Of a DNA stretch of 51,641 nt, positions 26,583 through 35,476 are shown piece by piece. The DNA is from an uncultured bacterium. GTDB lineage: Bacteria > Babelota > Babeliae > Babelales > RVW-14. A program made the position numbers and the translations under genes. How positions within the stretch are numbered: position 1 is the first letter of the stretch; each line of letters opens with the position of its first letter. Location of the stretch: assembly GCA_903825355.1 (NCBI GenBank), contig CAIKAH010000010.1, positions 1-51,641 on the forward strand, given 5' to 3'. Below the pieces are notes generated by a model. The model had not been told where the DNA came from and did no database searches. It worked only from the letters and a program-made list of their open reading frames with translations.

Positions 26583-27764
26583 TTACATCTTTATAAGCAT
26601 TTTTTCATAAAGAACCGGGAGCAGTATATCAAGCTGCTCCCTCACTTTTTTATAATCATGTTCATCGACTATGGCTGCGGCATTCTTACGATTCGAGATG
26701 GCTGATTTATGGAGGTCCATAAACGTTCCATTTTCCAGTAAACTCTTTATTGGTAATTTCCAATAAGCGCCCAAATGCTGTATTTTCATGAGGCCATTTA
26801 AGTTGCTCATAATAAATACGGCACGCATAGTAGCATCATACGGCTTATGATCTACTACAATGGGTTTAGATGGTTTAAATGCTTCAATTATAATAGATGT
26901 GCTAGCATCATGCAGCCAATATGCGTATGCTTTTTTGTCTTCCATTTTACTTAACTGTTTGCTTGGTTGCATAATGAGCCGCAGCGTTGTATCAAGCTCA
27001 GCTTTTGGTAGTAAAATTACTCCTTGCCCCAAGGCGCAGTTTGGTGGCTTAATAACATAAAAATCGCTTGGTATTGCTTGCATAATTTTTTGTGCTAATT
27101 CAGCGGTGTAGCGCTTTTCTATATCTATTGTTGTGGGCTTAAATTGTTTGAGGAAAGCCGTGTCAAAGAGCGTGTTGGTTGCTTGTTTGCTGCGGACATA
27201 GCGGCTTGTTGCTTTACCCAAGCAAATGAGTGCTGGATATGTTGTGAGCAGCTTATGTACCTGTTTGGCAGGCTGCTTGAGGGTGTGTGCCACAAGTAGC
27301 TCACGTTGTGGTATTTTTTTTGCTCGTTTGAGTTGTAGCGGTTGGTAGTATGTTTCAAAATCAGAGATTGTTGCATGGGTAGTTTTTAAATACCGTTTAA
27401 ATGTGTTATATGCAAAGTCTTTATGCGGACTAGTAAGTTCAGTGCCGATATAATGCATAGGCATGCCAAAAAAACTTAATGTTTGCCATATGGTATGCCA
27501 CATGGCGCCATGACCATGCAGGCTGGAGTAGCCTTTAAAGCGCGATTCGATCCCTTCTCCAAACTCACAGATATAAATGTGTTCGCCGTCAAATTTTAGA
27601 TCAGCGATGCAGCATGAAATGTCTTCGGGAAGGGCGCTTGTTTCCCGCGTTTTCTCGCTTTGCGGGCTTCGGCCTTCGACCGGCTCAGGCTGAGCGGGGA
27701 AGAGAATCGTTGTTGTAAGATTTAAGCTTGCGACAAAGGTATAGAGCAAAGCAAATAGTTTCAT
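26583..27764 (-). CDS. Secreted ATP-grasp-like protein
   Basis: The C-terminal half resembles an ATP-grasp ligase: YVIKPPNCALGQGVILL (nucleotide lysine and glycine loop), SIIIEAFKPSKPIVVD, then YDATMRAVFIM and GAYWKLP. These enzymes join a carboxylate to an amine or thiol using ATP. The N-terminus is a signal peptide when the ATG at 27764 is used (MKLFALLYTFVASLNLTTTI). That is odd, because ATP is scarce outside the cytosol unless the protein acts in a host. Residues near 24-41 are encoded by a palindromic repeat (27645-27697). It could be a degenerate, non-catalytic member. Confidence 0.6.
   Translation of the reverse strand: MKLFALLYTFVASLNLTTTILFPAQPEPVEGRSPQSEKTRETSALPEDISCCIADLKFDGEHIYICEFGEGIESRFKGYSSLHGHGAMWHTIWQTLSFFGMPMHYIGTELTSPHKDFAYNTFKRYLKTTHATISDFETYYQPLQLKRAKKIPQRELLVAHTLKQPAKQVHKLLTTYPALICLGKATSRYVRSKQATNTLFDTAFLKQFKPTTIDIEKRYTAELAQKIMQAIPSDFYVIKPPNCALGQGVILLPKAELDTTLRLIMQPSKQLSKMEDKKAYAYWLHDASTSIIIEAFKPSKPIVVDHKPYDATMRAVFIMSNLNGLMKIQHLGAYWKLPIKSLLENGTFMDLHKSAISNRKNAAAIVDEHDYKKVREQLDILLPVLYEKMLIKM
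27645..27697. repeat. Palindromic repeat unit inside the ATP-grasp-like gene
   Basis: Roughly 53 bp ending in GAGCGG and containing ttcgaccggctcaggctgag, related to the units at 35.5 and 42.5 kb. It is translated as part of the mature N-terminus (QPEPVEGRSPQSEK). Confidence 0.6.
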
Positions 27765-27790
27765 GAGGTGATCTTTCACGTGGATAAATT

Positions 27791-27849
27791 ACCCTCACCC
27801 TGAGCCTGTCGAATGGGCGTCGGCCCGTTAGGGCCAAGAAAGAGTGGGG
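27791..27849. repeat. Palindromic repeat unit, intergenic
   Basis: Contains accctgagcctgtcgaatgg and a cggcccgttagggcc core. A related but degenerate copy of the family, between bamA and the ATP-grasp-like gene. Confidence 0.55.
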
Positions 27850-27858
27850 AAGCATGCT

Positions 27859-30744
27859 TTAAAATGCTTCATTAAATGTGATATAAAATTCTGGCGTCAT
27901 GCTATCAAGCGGTAAACGTTTTTTCCATTTCCAGCCAACATCAAAACGAATAGCCCCAATTGGTGTTTTATAACGTACCCCAACGCCAGATCCTGGATAC
28001 CATTGTTTCTTGAGTCCTTCAATGCCATCTTGGCTCAAAATACCAATATCCTGAAAAAGCGTTAATCCCACAGCTTTGTAGAGGCTATAGCGCAGCTCGA
28101 TGTTTGCATTAATCATTGAACTACCACCCTGAATGGTATAGTCAGTGATAGTTTTGCCATTTACGACACGTTGAGAAGTACCAAGTGGTGGAATAGCATC
28201 CTGTCCATATCCGCGAACTGTAGTTGGGCCGCCTAGGTAAAAACGTTCATGTGGTAATACTTTTTCAAACTTGCTTCTAAAAATGTGCCCAAAATTAAAG
28301 CGGCTAGCCAATACAAGACGCTCGTGCAAGGGGAAAAATAATGACTGCTCAAAACATATTTTTGCCTCAAGATCCCCTTTGCTTTCAGGCAAAATAAATT
28401 TAATAGAGGCCTGTGTGAGTGAACCCTTAGTCGTGTTAATGCGGTCATCCAGTGTATCAATCGTAATCCGTGGTTCAATAAAAAAATAAGGCAATGGTTT
28501 ATTCAGTAGTTGTTGGTCAAAGTTCAAATTACCCTGTACTTTGTTTATGGTAGCCCATTCATTACCAAGTCCTAGGTGCCAAAAATAATGATCTCGATAC
28601 TCATTTTCCATTGAGCCTTTGGCGCCGTAAATTAATGCGTGGTATGCTGACCCGCTGTGTGCAATTTCAACCGGATGAATCAGCTTATTGATATATATTT
28701 GTGTCTTGCCAGTACCGCGCAGATCTAGGGGCTGTGGTTGCTGATAGTGCATGACTAGCTTTTTTTCAAAATGATTCCAGTCGCCTTCTAGCCCGAGTTT
28801 GTCGGCACGGTTTGTTGGGTTTTTGATAATAACTGAAGCACCGATTTTTGCTGTGTTAAGTTCACTGAAAATTTTGTTGCCGCTATTAAAATAGTAGCCA
28901 ATACGTGCTCGCAGCTCGAGGGGGTCATCATCAACTACGTTTATAAAAACATTCTTTTTGCTTTGTTTTTTAGAAAGCTGCGCTGGCTGAATATGAATTG
29001 ATTTGAAAACATCTAATTGGCGCAATTTTTTGCGTGAAAGTTCAATTTTTTTGCGGTCCCACAGTGCTCCTTCATTAAAGAGCATATGTTTTTGAAGGCG
29101 ATGAAAGGGAACGCTCGTATGTCCTTGTGTAATAATTTTACCAAATTTCACTAAAGGGCCGGGTTGCACTATCCATAAGATAAAAACATGCTGTTTTTCT
29201 TGCGATTGTTCGCTATTTTGATTGATAACAACTACTTTTGGTTGCGCTTCCGCATACCAATATCCCTGCTGCAAGTAGTAATTTAAAATGTATTGACGCT
29301 GTTCATTTATCCGATCAATATTGCATGGTATGTGTTCCCCTGGCTTTGGTTTTCTAAATTTTCTAAAAAATTCATGCTGCATAAGTGCTTTAGCATGCTT
29401 GATTTTAAACCCGGTCCATAAGCGTTGCTTTCCTTCAGTAAGATGTAGCTTCATAGTGTAGGTTTTGCCATCACTGTTTTTGATAAAATCTTTGCTATCT
29501 ACGGAAAAATCCCAGTATCCATGCGCAAGGTACCACTTTTTAATATCATCTAAAATCGCGCTAATCATAGCCTGGTCAGCATTTACCTGTTTAAGCTTTG
29601 CAATTAACTCGCTTACTTCGGGTGGCAATGCTTGCCGTGGTCCATAGACTTCGATAGCGCTAGTAGTAATGGGGCTGCCTTCGGTAATGGTGTAATGGTA
29701 AGTGTCAGGGCCTAGTTTTTTGTATGAAATATGAATGCGCCAATATCCTTTTTTGAAATACTCATGCAAGAGTTGCTGCGCTAAAATATCAGGAGAAAAA
29801 AGCCAGTCTGGTATTTGTTGGGCAATAATATCTTCTAAAATATAGGGTGTGCTGAGTACGGTATTGCCTGTAAAGGTGATGTTACGTTTTTTTTCCGTTT
29901 TAACGCGAATAGAAACAGCAACCGTATGTTTTTTTTTGTCTAGGCGTTTGGTATAAAAAACGCGAATACCACTATACCCATGTTTTTTGAGTATTTTTTT
30001 ACTCCGATTAGCAAAATGAGTTAGGCTTTTTTTAGTGTAATGCTCATTTATTAAGTCATCGCGCGTTTGCTTAAGATAAGGTTCTAGTAAGCGTAATACG
30101 TCGCTTGTAGTTCCTTTTTTGGTTGAAAGAGTAAGTTTTGTTAACTTGTAAGGGTTGTTTTTGTCGATGTAGAGGGTTACGATAATCATTTTCTCTTTTT
30201 TATGATAAGTGAGGTGGTCTCGTATCATGCAATCAAAAAAGCCGTTATCTCGCAGATAGGTGGTAATATTTTTTACCGATTCTTCGTGGACTAAAGGATC
30301 AAAAGGCTCACCTGCTTGCTGCAAATAAAGATGTGCAAGTGATGATGAGCCAAACCAAATTCCTTTAAAGACAATATTGTTAAAAATCCATTGTCCCGTT
30401 AGTTGCACATGAAGGGCTGTGCTATTGTTTTTTTCAATAGTATCAAATGATATCTTCTCAAAGCGGTTTTTTGCCATGAGACGTTTGTATGCCACATCAA
30501 TATCATCTTTAGTGATAGTTGTATGCTCTTTCAGGTCGGTTACATAAAAAAACTCATGCCTGCTGAGAGGTACATCACTAGTAAAAGAGATAGTATCTAT
30601 GGAAAATGCCTGTTCTGTGGGAGTGGGGTGCGCTGTAAAAAAGGAAGCAACGTTGCCACCATAACTTGCTGCTGTGGCATGGCAATGACGGATGCCGAGC
30701 AAGATAAAGCAAAATAGTGTTCTAACCAGTAGGTATGAGAGCAC
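27859..30744 (-). CDS. bamA: Outer-membrane assembly factor, Omp85/BamA family
   Basis: An Omp85 protein that would insert beta-barrel proteins into the outer membrane. The periplasmic part has a string of POTRA-like units (for example AIEVYGPRQ...VNADQAMISAILDDIKKWY and KIITQGHTSVP...LSRKKLRQLDVFKSI). The C-terminal barrel carries the family hallmark YLGGPTTVRGYGQ and ends in Phe after GAIRFDVGWKWK and EFYITFNEAF. The frame opens at 30804, but a GTG at 30744 with AAGG in front, 17 nt after the acylphosphatase stop, gives a sensible signal peptide (MLSYLLVRTLFCFILLGIRH). 961 aa, longer than typical BamA (about 800); TamA-like function is possible. Confidence 0.88.
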   Translation of the reverse strand: MLSYLLVRTLFCFILLGIRHCHATAASYGGNVASFFTAHPTPTEQAFSIDTISFTSDVPLSRHEFFYVTDLKEHTTITKDDIDVAYKRLMAKNRFEKISFDTIEKNNSTALHVQLTGQWIFNNIVFKGIWFGSSSLAHLYLQQAGEPFDPLVHEESVKNITTYLRDNGFFDCMIRDHLTYHKKEKMIIVTLYIDKNNPYKLTKLTLSTKKGTTSDVLRLLEPYLKQTRDDLINEHYTKKSLTHFANRSKKILKKHGYSGIRVFYTKRLDKKKHTVAVSIRVKTEKKRNITFTGNTVLSTPYILEDIIAQQIPDWLFSPDILAQQLLHEYFKKGYWRIHISYKKLGPDTYHYTITEGSPITTSAIEVYGPRQALPPEVSELIAKLKQVNADQAMISAILDDIKKWYLAHGYWDFSVDSKDFIKNSDGKTYTMKLHLTEGKQRLWTGFKIKHAKALMQHEFFRKFRKPKPGEHIPCNIDRINEQRQYILNYYLQQGYWYAEAQPKVVVINQNSEQSQEKQHVFILWIVQPGPLVKFGKIITQGHTSVPFHRLQKHMLFNEGALWDRKKIELSRKKLRQLDVFKSIHIQPAQLSKKQSKKNVFINVVDDDPLELRARIGYYFNSGNKIFSELNTAKIGASVIIKNPTNRADKLGLEGDWNHFEKKLVMHYQQPQPLDLRGTGKTQIYINKLIHPVEIAHSGSAYHALIYGAKGSMENEYRDHYFWHLGLGNEWATINKVQGNLNFDQQLLNKPLPYFFIEPRITIDTLDDRINTTKGSLTQASIKFILPESKGDLEAKICFEQSLFFPLHERLVLASRFNFGHIFRSKFEKVLPHERFYLGGPTTVRGYGQDAIPPLGTSQRVVNGKTITDYTIQGGSSMINANIELRYSLYKAVGLTLFQDIGILSQDGIEGLKKQWYPGSGVGVRYKTPIGAIRFDVGWKWKKRLPLDSMTPEFYITFNEAF

Positions 30745-30760
30745 GTTGGCGCCTTTTTGT

Positions 30761-31042
30761 TTAGTCTCCGATAATTCTAAAAACCCCGCGAAAATCTTTT
30801 TCATTCATGAAAGGCTCTGCTAGTAAATCTTCTACTTTGGAGTCAGGGGAGCCCTTATAGAGATAATCAATAAATTTTTCTAAACTTATTGAGTCGCCAC
30901 AAGCGTAAATTAGCACGCTTCCATCGTCAGCGTTTTGTACTGTTCCTTGAATATTTAGACTTGTTGCATGTTTTTGTGTATACACGCGGTAACCGACAGT
31001 GGTTACCTTGCCATTGACATGTATCTTGAGGCACTTCTTCAT
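30761..31042 (-). CDS. acyP: Acylphosphatase
   Basis: Small enzyme that hydrolyses acyl phosphates such as acetyl or carbamoyl phosphate. The catalytic Arg19 (VGYRVYTQKHA) and Asn37 (GTVQNADDGSV) are in place, but the usual VQGVGFR is VTTVGYR here. 93 aa, normal. AAGGAGGG precedes the ATG. Upstream member of a pair with bamA. Confidence 0.88.
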   Translation of the reverse strand: MKKCLKIHVNGKVTTVGYRVYTQKHATSLNIQGTVQNADDGSVLIYACGDSISLEKFIDYLYKGSPDSKVEDLLAEPFMNEKDFRGVFRIIGD

Positions 31043-31071
31043 GAGCGACTCCCTCCTTTTTGCAGGGTATT

Positions 31072-32220
31072 TTACTTTTCATTAATGCTTAACAGACTTT
31101 TATACAGGGTTGTATGTTTTTTTACCATACTCTTGTTGTCAAAATCGATAAGGTCATCATTCTTCGCTGCTAGTGCTTGTTGGATTGATGGGTGCAAGGC
31201 AAGATGTATAATTTTTTCTGCCAGTGCTTTTTTATCTCCTGGAGTAACTAAATAGCCATTATGCCCATTACGTACCACTTCTGCAATACCCCCTACATTG
31301 TAAGCGACAATCGGAACGTGGCTAAGGCGAGCTTCGATAATTGCACATGGCAGGCCTTCCCACAATGAGCTTAGGGCAAAGAGATCCCACTGTTTTAAAA
31401 ATTTCTGTACGTCAGCTTGCCAGCCTAGCAAGCAAATGTGGTCTTTTAGTTGATATTGGGCAATCCATGCTTCTATGCGGGGGCGTTGTTCTCCATCACC
31501 AATAATTTCAAGGCGAGGCGCAGGCAAATGGTTGTGCCGTAGGGTTTCGTATACGGTGTAAAATGTTTCCAGTAGGTCGAAGATATTTTTTTGTGGCTTA
31601 AAACAGGATATGGTGCCAATAACAAAAGGTTTTTCAGTGTGGTATGATGGTGAAAATGCCGGGCGGTAAAATTTTTCGTAGTCTACAGCTGCGCGTATGA
31701 GTGAATTTTTTTTGGCAAAGCCTGGCAGTCGCTTAATACCCGTCTGTTGATCGTGTTCTGAAACACATACAAAATGAGTAGTAATGAGGCTTGTTAAATA
31801 TTCAGGAATAAAGCGCATGAGCCATACAGGGCGTGATAGATGTTCATGAAAGCCGTAGCCGTGTATTGTATGCACGCGATGCTTAACTCCAGCAAATAAC
31901 GCAGCCCAGCGCCCAATAATGCCGGCCTTGGTGCTATGCGTATGAACAATAAGTTGAGGGTGTGCTTTTTTTAAGTGCCGAAGCGTATTGTGAAGGATTA
32001 TAAAATTCTTAATTTCTTCCAGTAGTCCTAAGAATCGTACATCACGCTGCATGCTGGGGAGGAGATATACATTTTTCAGTTCTTGTGTGCTGGGGACCAA
32101 GACTCCTTCTGTGCCAGAAATAAGTGCTGTGTGCATAGCCTCTGCAACTCCTTTGGCTAAGGCAAGGCATACTTTTTGTGCGCCACCAAGTTCAAGCTTG
32201 GTGATGATATACACAATCAT
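31072..32220 (-). CDS. Glycosyltransferase, GT4 family
   Basis: GT-B fold retaining glycosyltransferase. N-terminal domain begins MIVYIITKLELGGAQKVCLA. The C-terminal domain has IGTISCFKPQKNIFDLLE, LEIIGDGEQRPRIE, LLGWQADVQKFL and the E-x7-E pattern in SSLWEGLPCAIIEA, then VGGIAEVV and GYLVTPGD. The ATG at 32220 has AAAAGG at a good distance; the in-frame GTG at 32229 overlaps that site. 382 aa. Probably builds a surface glycan or LPS core. The acyP start lies just downstream. Confidence 0.9.
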   Translation of the reverse strand: MIVYIITKLELGGAQKVCLALAKGVAEAMHTALISGTEGVLVPSTQELKNVYLLPSMQRDVRFLGLLEEIKNFIILHNTLRHLKKAHPQLIVHTHSTKAGIIGRWAALFAGVKHRVHTIHGYGFHEHLSRPVWLMRFIPEYLTSLITTHFVCVSEHDQQTGIKRLPGFAKKNSLIRAAVDYEKFYRPAFSPSYHTEKPFVIGTISCFKPQKNIFDLLETFYTVYETLRHNHLPAPRLEIIGDGEQRPRIEAWIAQYQLKDHICLLGWQADVQKFLKQWDLFALSSLWEGLPCAIIEARLSHVPIVAYNVGGIAEVVRNGHNGYLVTPGDKKALAEKIIHLALHPSIQQALAAKNDDLIDFDNKSMVKKHTTLYKSLLSINEK

Positions 32221-32246
32221 TATGAGCACCTTTTCGGTAAAAATGG

Positions 32247-33200
32247 TTAACCACTAATCAGCAACAAGGCAATTAAAAACGCATAAATGATTGTTGATTC
32301 TATAAATACGCCAGAAATAAGGTTAAGTCGGGCAATCGATGAATAGCTTGATACATCCATAGCAATTCCCTTGCAACTTTTTTTGCCAACTAGTCCGAGT
32401 GCAATAGCCCCACCGCATGACCCAAGGCTAATAGTAGCAGCAGCTGTACAGGCTTTGAGTGCGCTAAGACTGGTCGCAGCGGCGCCTGGTAAAACAAAAA
32501 TGATGCATAGTGCAACAATAAGGCAAAAAATTACTGCTGTTTCAATAAAGGCATAATTAAGAAGCGAAAAGGTAAAAAATTTATTGTACGCTTTGTAGTT
32601 TTCACCTACAGCGGTAACTGCAGCATGAGCAAAAATAGACTGGCCAACCGATGGACCAATACATCCAATCATGATGCAGCAGCTTGCGGCAAAAAGGGCT
32701 ATTGCTAGCTCCCAAGACATGGTAGGTGTGATATGTGTTCTAACCATTAGGTTTACAATCAGGGCAAAAATAATAGGGGCTTCTATAAGCGATTGTGTAA
32801 TAACCATAAAAGTACTTATTTTGCTTGCAAATATTGGCACACGGGCAATAGCTTCTGCTGTTGCCCGTGCAATAAAGCCAGAAGCTATGCTTGCTGTCAT
32901 TGATACAATACCTACCGCTAAAACACCACCAGCGCCTGCAACGGCGTGAGCATCTGTAAGGTCAATAGGTTTTCCAAAAAGGACCATTAAGGTAGCAACT
33001 AAGGTGATAATGGCTCCACTTTCAAGAATTGCTAGGCCAATCACCATAGTGCTAAAAATAGGTCCGGCAGCAGTTGGCTGTCGCAGCGAACTTTCAACCA
33101 TTCCTTGGCCTGCTATGCCCAAACCAATACCACAGCCGATAGCGCTTATGCAGAGTGCAAGGCCAGCGGCTCCATAATGAAGCATATCAGCAGAAATCAT
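32247..33200 (-). CDS. atpE: ATP synthase c subunit, four hairpins fused (8 membrane helices)
   Basis: A single 317-aa frame contains four consecutive copies of the two-helix c-subunit hairpin. The ion-binding glutamates fall at 60 (AILESGAI), 140 (SLIEAPII), 220 (AFIETAVI) and 301 (VFIESTII), spaced 80, 80 and 81 residues. Repeat 1 keeps the polar-loop RQP (40-42); repeat 2 has RVP; repeats 3 and 4 have lost it. Each repeat has a Gly/Ala-rich first helix. Normal c subunits are about 80 aa with one carboxylate. The start overlaps the atpB stop by 4 nt. A c-ring of identical four-hairpin units would need a multiple of four hairpins. Confidence 0.9.
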   Translation of the reverse strand: MISADMLHYGAAGLALCISAIGCGIGLGIAGQGMVESSLRQPTAAGPIFSTMVIGLAILESGAIITLVATLMVLFGKPIDLTDAHAVAGAGGVLAVGIVSMTASIASGFIARATAEAIARVPIFASKISTFMVITQSLIEAPIIFALIVNLMVRTHITPTMSWELAIALFAASCCIMIGCIGPSVGQSIFAHAAVTAVGENYKAYNKFFTFSLLNYAFIETAVIFCLIVALCIIFVLPGAAATSLSALKACTAAATISLGSCGGAIALGLVGKKSCKGIAMDVSSYSSIARLNLISGVFIESTIIYAFLIALLLISG

Positions 33201-34066
33201 AGGTGTTCCTTTGGTTCATGCTTAAGTGTGTGTGGGTGTTGATCGGCACCGTGCTGAATAGCCATGCCTAAGTAGGTGGCGGTGAGCATGGTGAGCACGA
33301 ACGATTGCATCATTGCCTCACCAATACCTAGAATAATTTGGAGCCAGGTAACAGCAAACAAAATGTTTAATGTAACTTGGACGATTTTTTGTATTGTTCG
33401 TAACCAAAAATTATGTTGATAATCAATATAACTGAACAGTAAATGAATCACGATAGAGCAAAAAATAACAGGAGTGACAAACATGCGGTAGTGACCAAAG
33501 AGATCAATAACCATGCCTAAAATGACCCCACCGCCGACAATATTGCCAAAGAGGCGAAAGGACATGGATGCAATTTTAGAGAGCTCACCTACGACATGTA
33601 GGGGCGCCATAATGATGAATGGGTCAATGAATTCTTGTAAAAAACCGCGAAATCCATGGAGCTGTATTTTTTGATACTGTACATACAAAAAACTAGAAAG
33701 GGCTATGGCAAGCGCTGTATTGAGATCTCTGGTTGCTTCTTCTACAAAAGGTATTAACCCAACAAGGCATGAAAAGGCAGTAAATAAAAATATACTTGAG
33801 ATAAACAAAAAATACTTTTGCTGAAATAACCCAATATTATCAATGCTTAAGTTGATAAAAAAATCGATAGCTTTCTCGTATAAAAAAGTTACCGTATTGT
33901 TTTTTTTACCTAAAAAATACTGTCCAAGGGCAGTGAGGCTAAAGAGGATTGCCATTGCGACCCAGGTGCCAATAACAATATCACTGTGAATGGTCCAAAA
34001 CGGACCAGTAAGTCCTAGGCTAGCAAAGGGCTGCACTGAGTGGTAATGAAATAGTCCCGCGCTCAT
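33197..34066 (-). CDS. atpB: ATP synthase a subunit (Fo, AtpB)
   Basis: Subunit a provides the ion half-channels beside the c-ring. The essential arginine is Arg171 in MSFRLFGNIVGGG, preceded by PLHVVGELSKIAS. 289 aa with about six hydrophobic segments; late helix VTLNILFAVTWLQIILG. Overlaps both neighbours by 4 nt (ATGA junctions), so the three genes form a tight operon. No b, delta, alpha, gamma, beta or epsilon genes adjoin. Confidence 0.94.
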   Translation of the reverse strand: MSAGLFHYHSVQPFASLGLTGPFWTIHSDIVIGTWVAMAILFSLTALGQYFLGKKNNTVTFLYEKAIDFFINLSIDNIGLFQQKYFLFISSIFLFTAFSCLVGLIPFVEEATRDLNTALAIALSSFLYVQYQKIQLHGFRGFLQEFIDPFIIMAPLHVVGELSKIASMSFRLFGNIVGGGVILGMVIDLFGHYRMFVTPVIFCSIVIHLLFSYIDYQHNFWLRTIQKIVQVTLNILFAVTWLQIILGIGEAMMQSFVLTMLTATYLGMAIQHGADQHPHTLKHEPKEHL

Positions 34067-34353
34067 AATGCTCTCCGTATCAGCTGATATACTTTAAAGC
34101 CAAAAGCTATGAGTAATGCGCATGTAAAAATAGGCGTGTTTAGTGCTACGTGTCTCATGAGTAGTACTAAACCTCCCAGCAGAAGTACATAGTTCAGCAA
34201 AAAACTTAGAAAGATAAGGGTAAAATGGGAGCTTTTTGACGTGCTTCTAGAAGAGCGATACAAAAGGAGTCGTTTGCTGAAGATGCTACCGTACCAATAG
34301 CCAAATCCACAGCCAATAAGCGCTGATAAAATGATTGTTTTTATTAATATCAT
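34063..34353 (-). CDS. Small ATP-synthase-associated membrane protein (AtpR-like)
   Basis: 96 aa with about three hydrophobic segments: LIKTIILSALIGCGFGYWYG, LIFLSFLLNYVLLLGGLVLL and TCALLIAFGFKVYQLI. It starts a tight operon with atpB and the fused c subunit. Position and size match atpR of the N-ATPase operons (order R-B-E), or a short AtpI; the sequence alone does not decide. Confidence 0.55.
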   Translation of the reverse strand: MILIKTIILSALIGCGFGYWYGSIFSKRLLLYRSSRSTSKSSHFTLIFLSFLLNYVLLLGGLVLLMRHVALNTPIFTCALLIAFGFKVYQLIRRAL

Positions 34354-34658
34354 AGTTCAATTTCACATTTCAAGTGTTGCCGTTCAGGATAGTATGATCT
34401 GCGACCGCCGGCAAGCTGAATGTTTTGATTCTATTTATATCGCGTTATAAAATTCTTATTCATGTGCATTATATTTTTCAAATTGCCTTAAGTAAAGATA
34501 GATATAAAAGAACGATTTTACGGTAATTATAATAAAATGTTTTCAAATTGTTGATTTTTTAATGAGCGTTTAGTTAGGTTAAAGGTGAGCTTAACGGCTT
34601 AAGGGGGAAATGCGAGTAAGTGATTAGCCTTATAAAAAACAGGGGAAAAGGGGGACGT
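34354..34658. other. Divergent intergenic region
   Basis: 305 bp between the ATP synthase operon (leftward) and a secreted-protein gene (rightward). It is A/T-rich and must hold both promoters; I see no gene, and no promoter good enough to name. Confidence 0.5.
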
Positions 34659-35339
34659 ATGAAGAATAAAATGTTAAAAGTAACCGTAGCGCTGGGCTTG
34701 GTACTCGTTGGTTTGGGCATTAGTATTGCTGGTGCAACAGCAACCAAATTGATTGATATAACGGTAGCTAACCCAACTAATGGACAGAAATATGCAGCTG
34801 GAGCGTCACATGCAATAGGGCAGTTATTTTCATTGATAAATACCAATAACCCAGCAAGCAATTCACAATTTCTTATGTTGGCGGCAAATGGAGGAAAGGC
34901 ACCTATGGCTGCTGCTGACTATACTAAAAATAGTAATTTTAAAAACATGGGAAGTATTTCTCCTCTTAATGCACAGGGTGGTACCGGTACAGTGAAGGCA
35001 GATGGTAATGCGCTTTTTTTAACAGCTGGAGCAGCTCCTTTGGCAACCACTGTTACATTAAAGGCGCCAACTGATGCACACATTAATGCCATTATGGGTG
35101 AATATGCAGCACAAGGCCCCAAGTATTATACAAACACCTTGAGAGCTAAAAACAAATCATGGCCGCTGGCAAAAGCACAGACAGAAGGTAAAAAGATGGC
35201 TGATAAAAATACTGCAGCAGTGAAGCAAAAATTACAAAAGCTATTGGTCTGGTTTGAATACCAAGGGTATGCTATGTTTATTTTTAATCCATGGTCGCCG
35301 TCCCTGCTTTCAGAGCTAGCTAAATGGCGTACGAGTTAA
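34659..35339 (+). CDS. Hypothetical secreted protein
   Basis: Unrecognised. The ATG at 34659 after GGGGGA gives a signal peptide (MKNKMLKVTVALGLVLVGLG) and 226 aa; an upstream in-frame start at 34620 would hide the signal. The body is Ala/Asn/Thr-rich (PTNGQKYAAGASHAIGQLFS, GGTGTVKADGNALFLTAGAA), then Lys-rich and helical, ending in an aromatic stretch (WFEYQGYAMFIFNPW). Such composition fits a surface or adhesive protein. A strong terminator follows. Confidence 0.7.
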   Translation: MKNKMLKVTVALGLVLVGLGISIAGATATKLIDITVANPTNGQKYAAGASHAIGQLFSLINTNNPASNSQFLMLAANGGKAPMAAADYTKNSNFKNMGSISPLNAQGGTGTVKADGNALFLTAGAAPLATTVTLKAPTDAHINAIMGEYAAQGPKYYTNTLRAKNKSWPLAKAQTEGKKMADKNTAAVKQKLQKLLVWFEYQGYAMFIFNPWSPSLLSELAKWRTS

Positions 35340-35397
35340 GCACAGGGGAAGTGGAGAAAAGAGCGTAGGGGGTTACCTCTACAAGTGAAGTCTGAAA

Positions 35398-35437
35398 GAG
35401 GCGGTATGGTTTTAAACCATACCGCCTCTTCGGTTTT
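35398..35437 (+). terminator. Rho-independent terminator
   Basis: A 15-bp perfect stem (gaggcggtatggttt / aaaccataccgcctc) with a one-base apex, followed by ttcggtttt. Belongs to the secreted-protein gene at 34659-35339. Confidence 0.85.
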
Positions 35438-35476
35438 AATGTGCCTCTTCTGAAAGTATAAGCAGTGTGTATCCCC

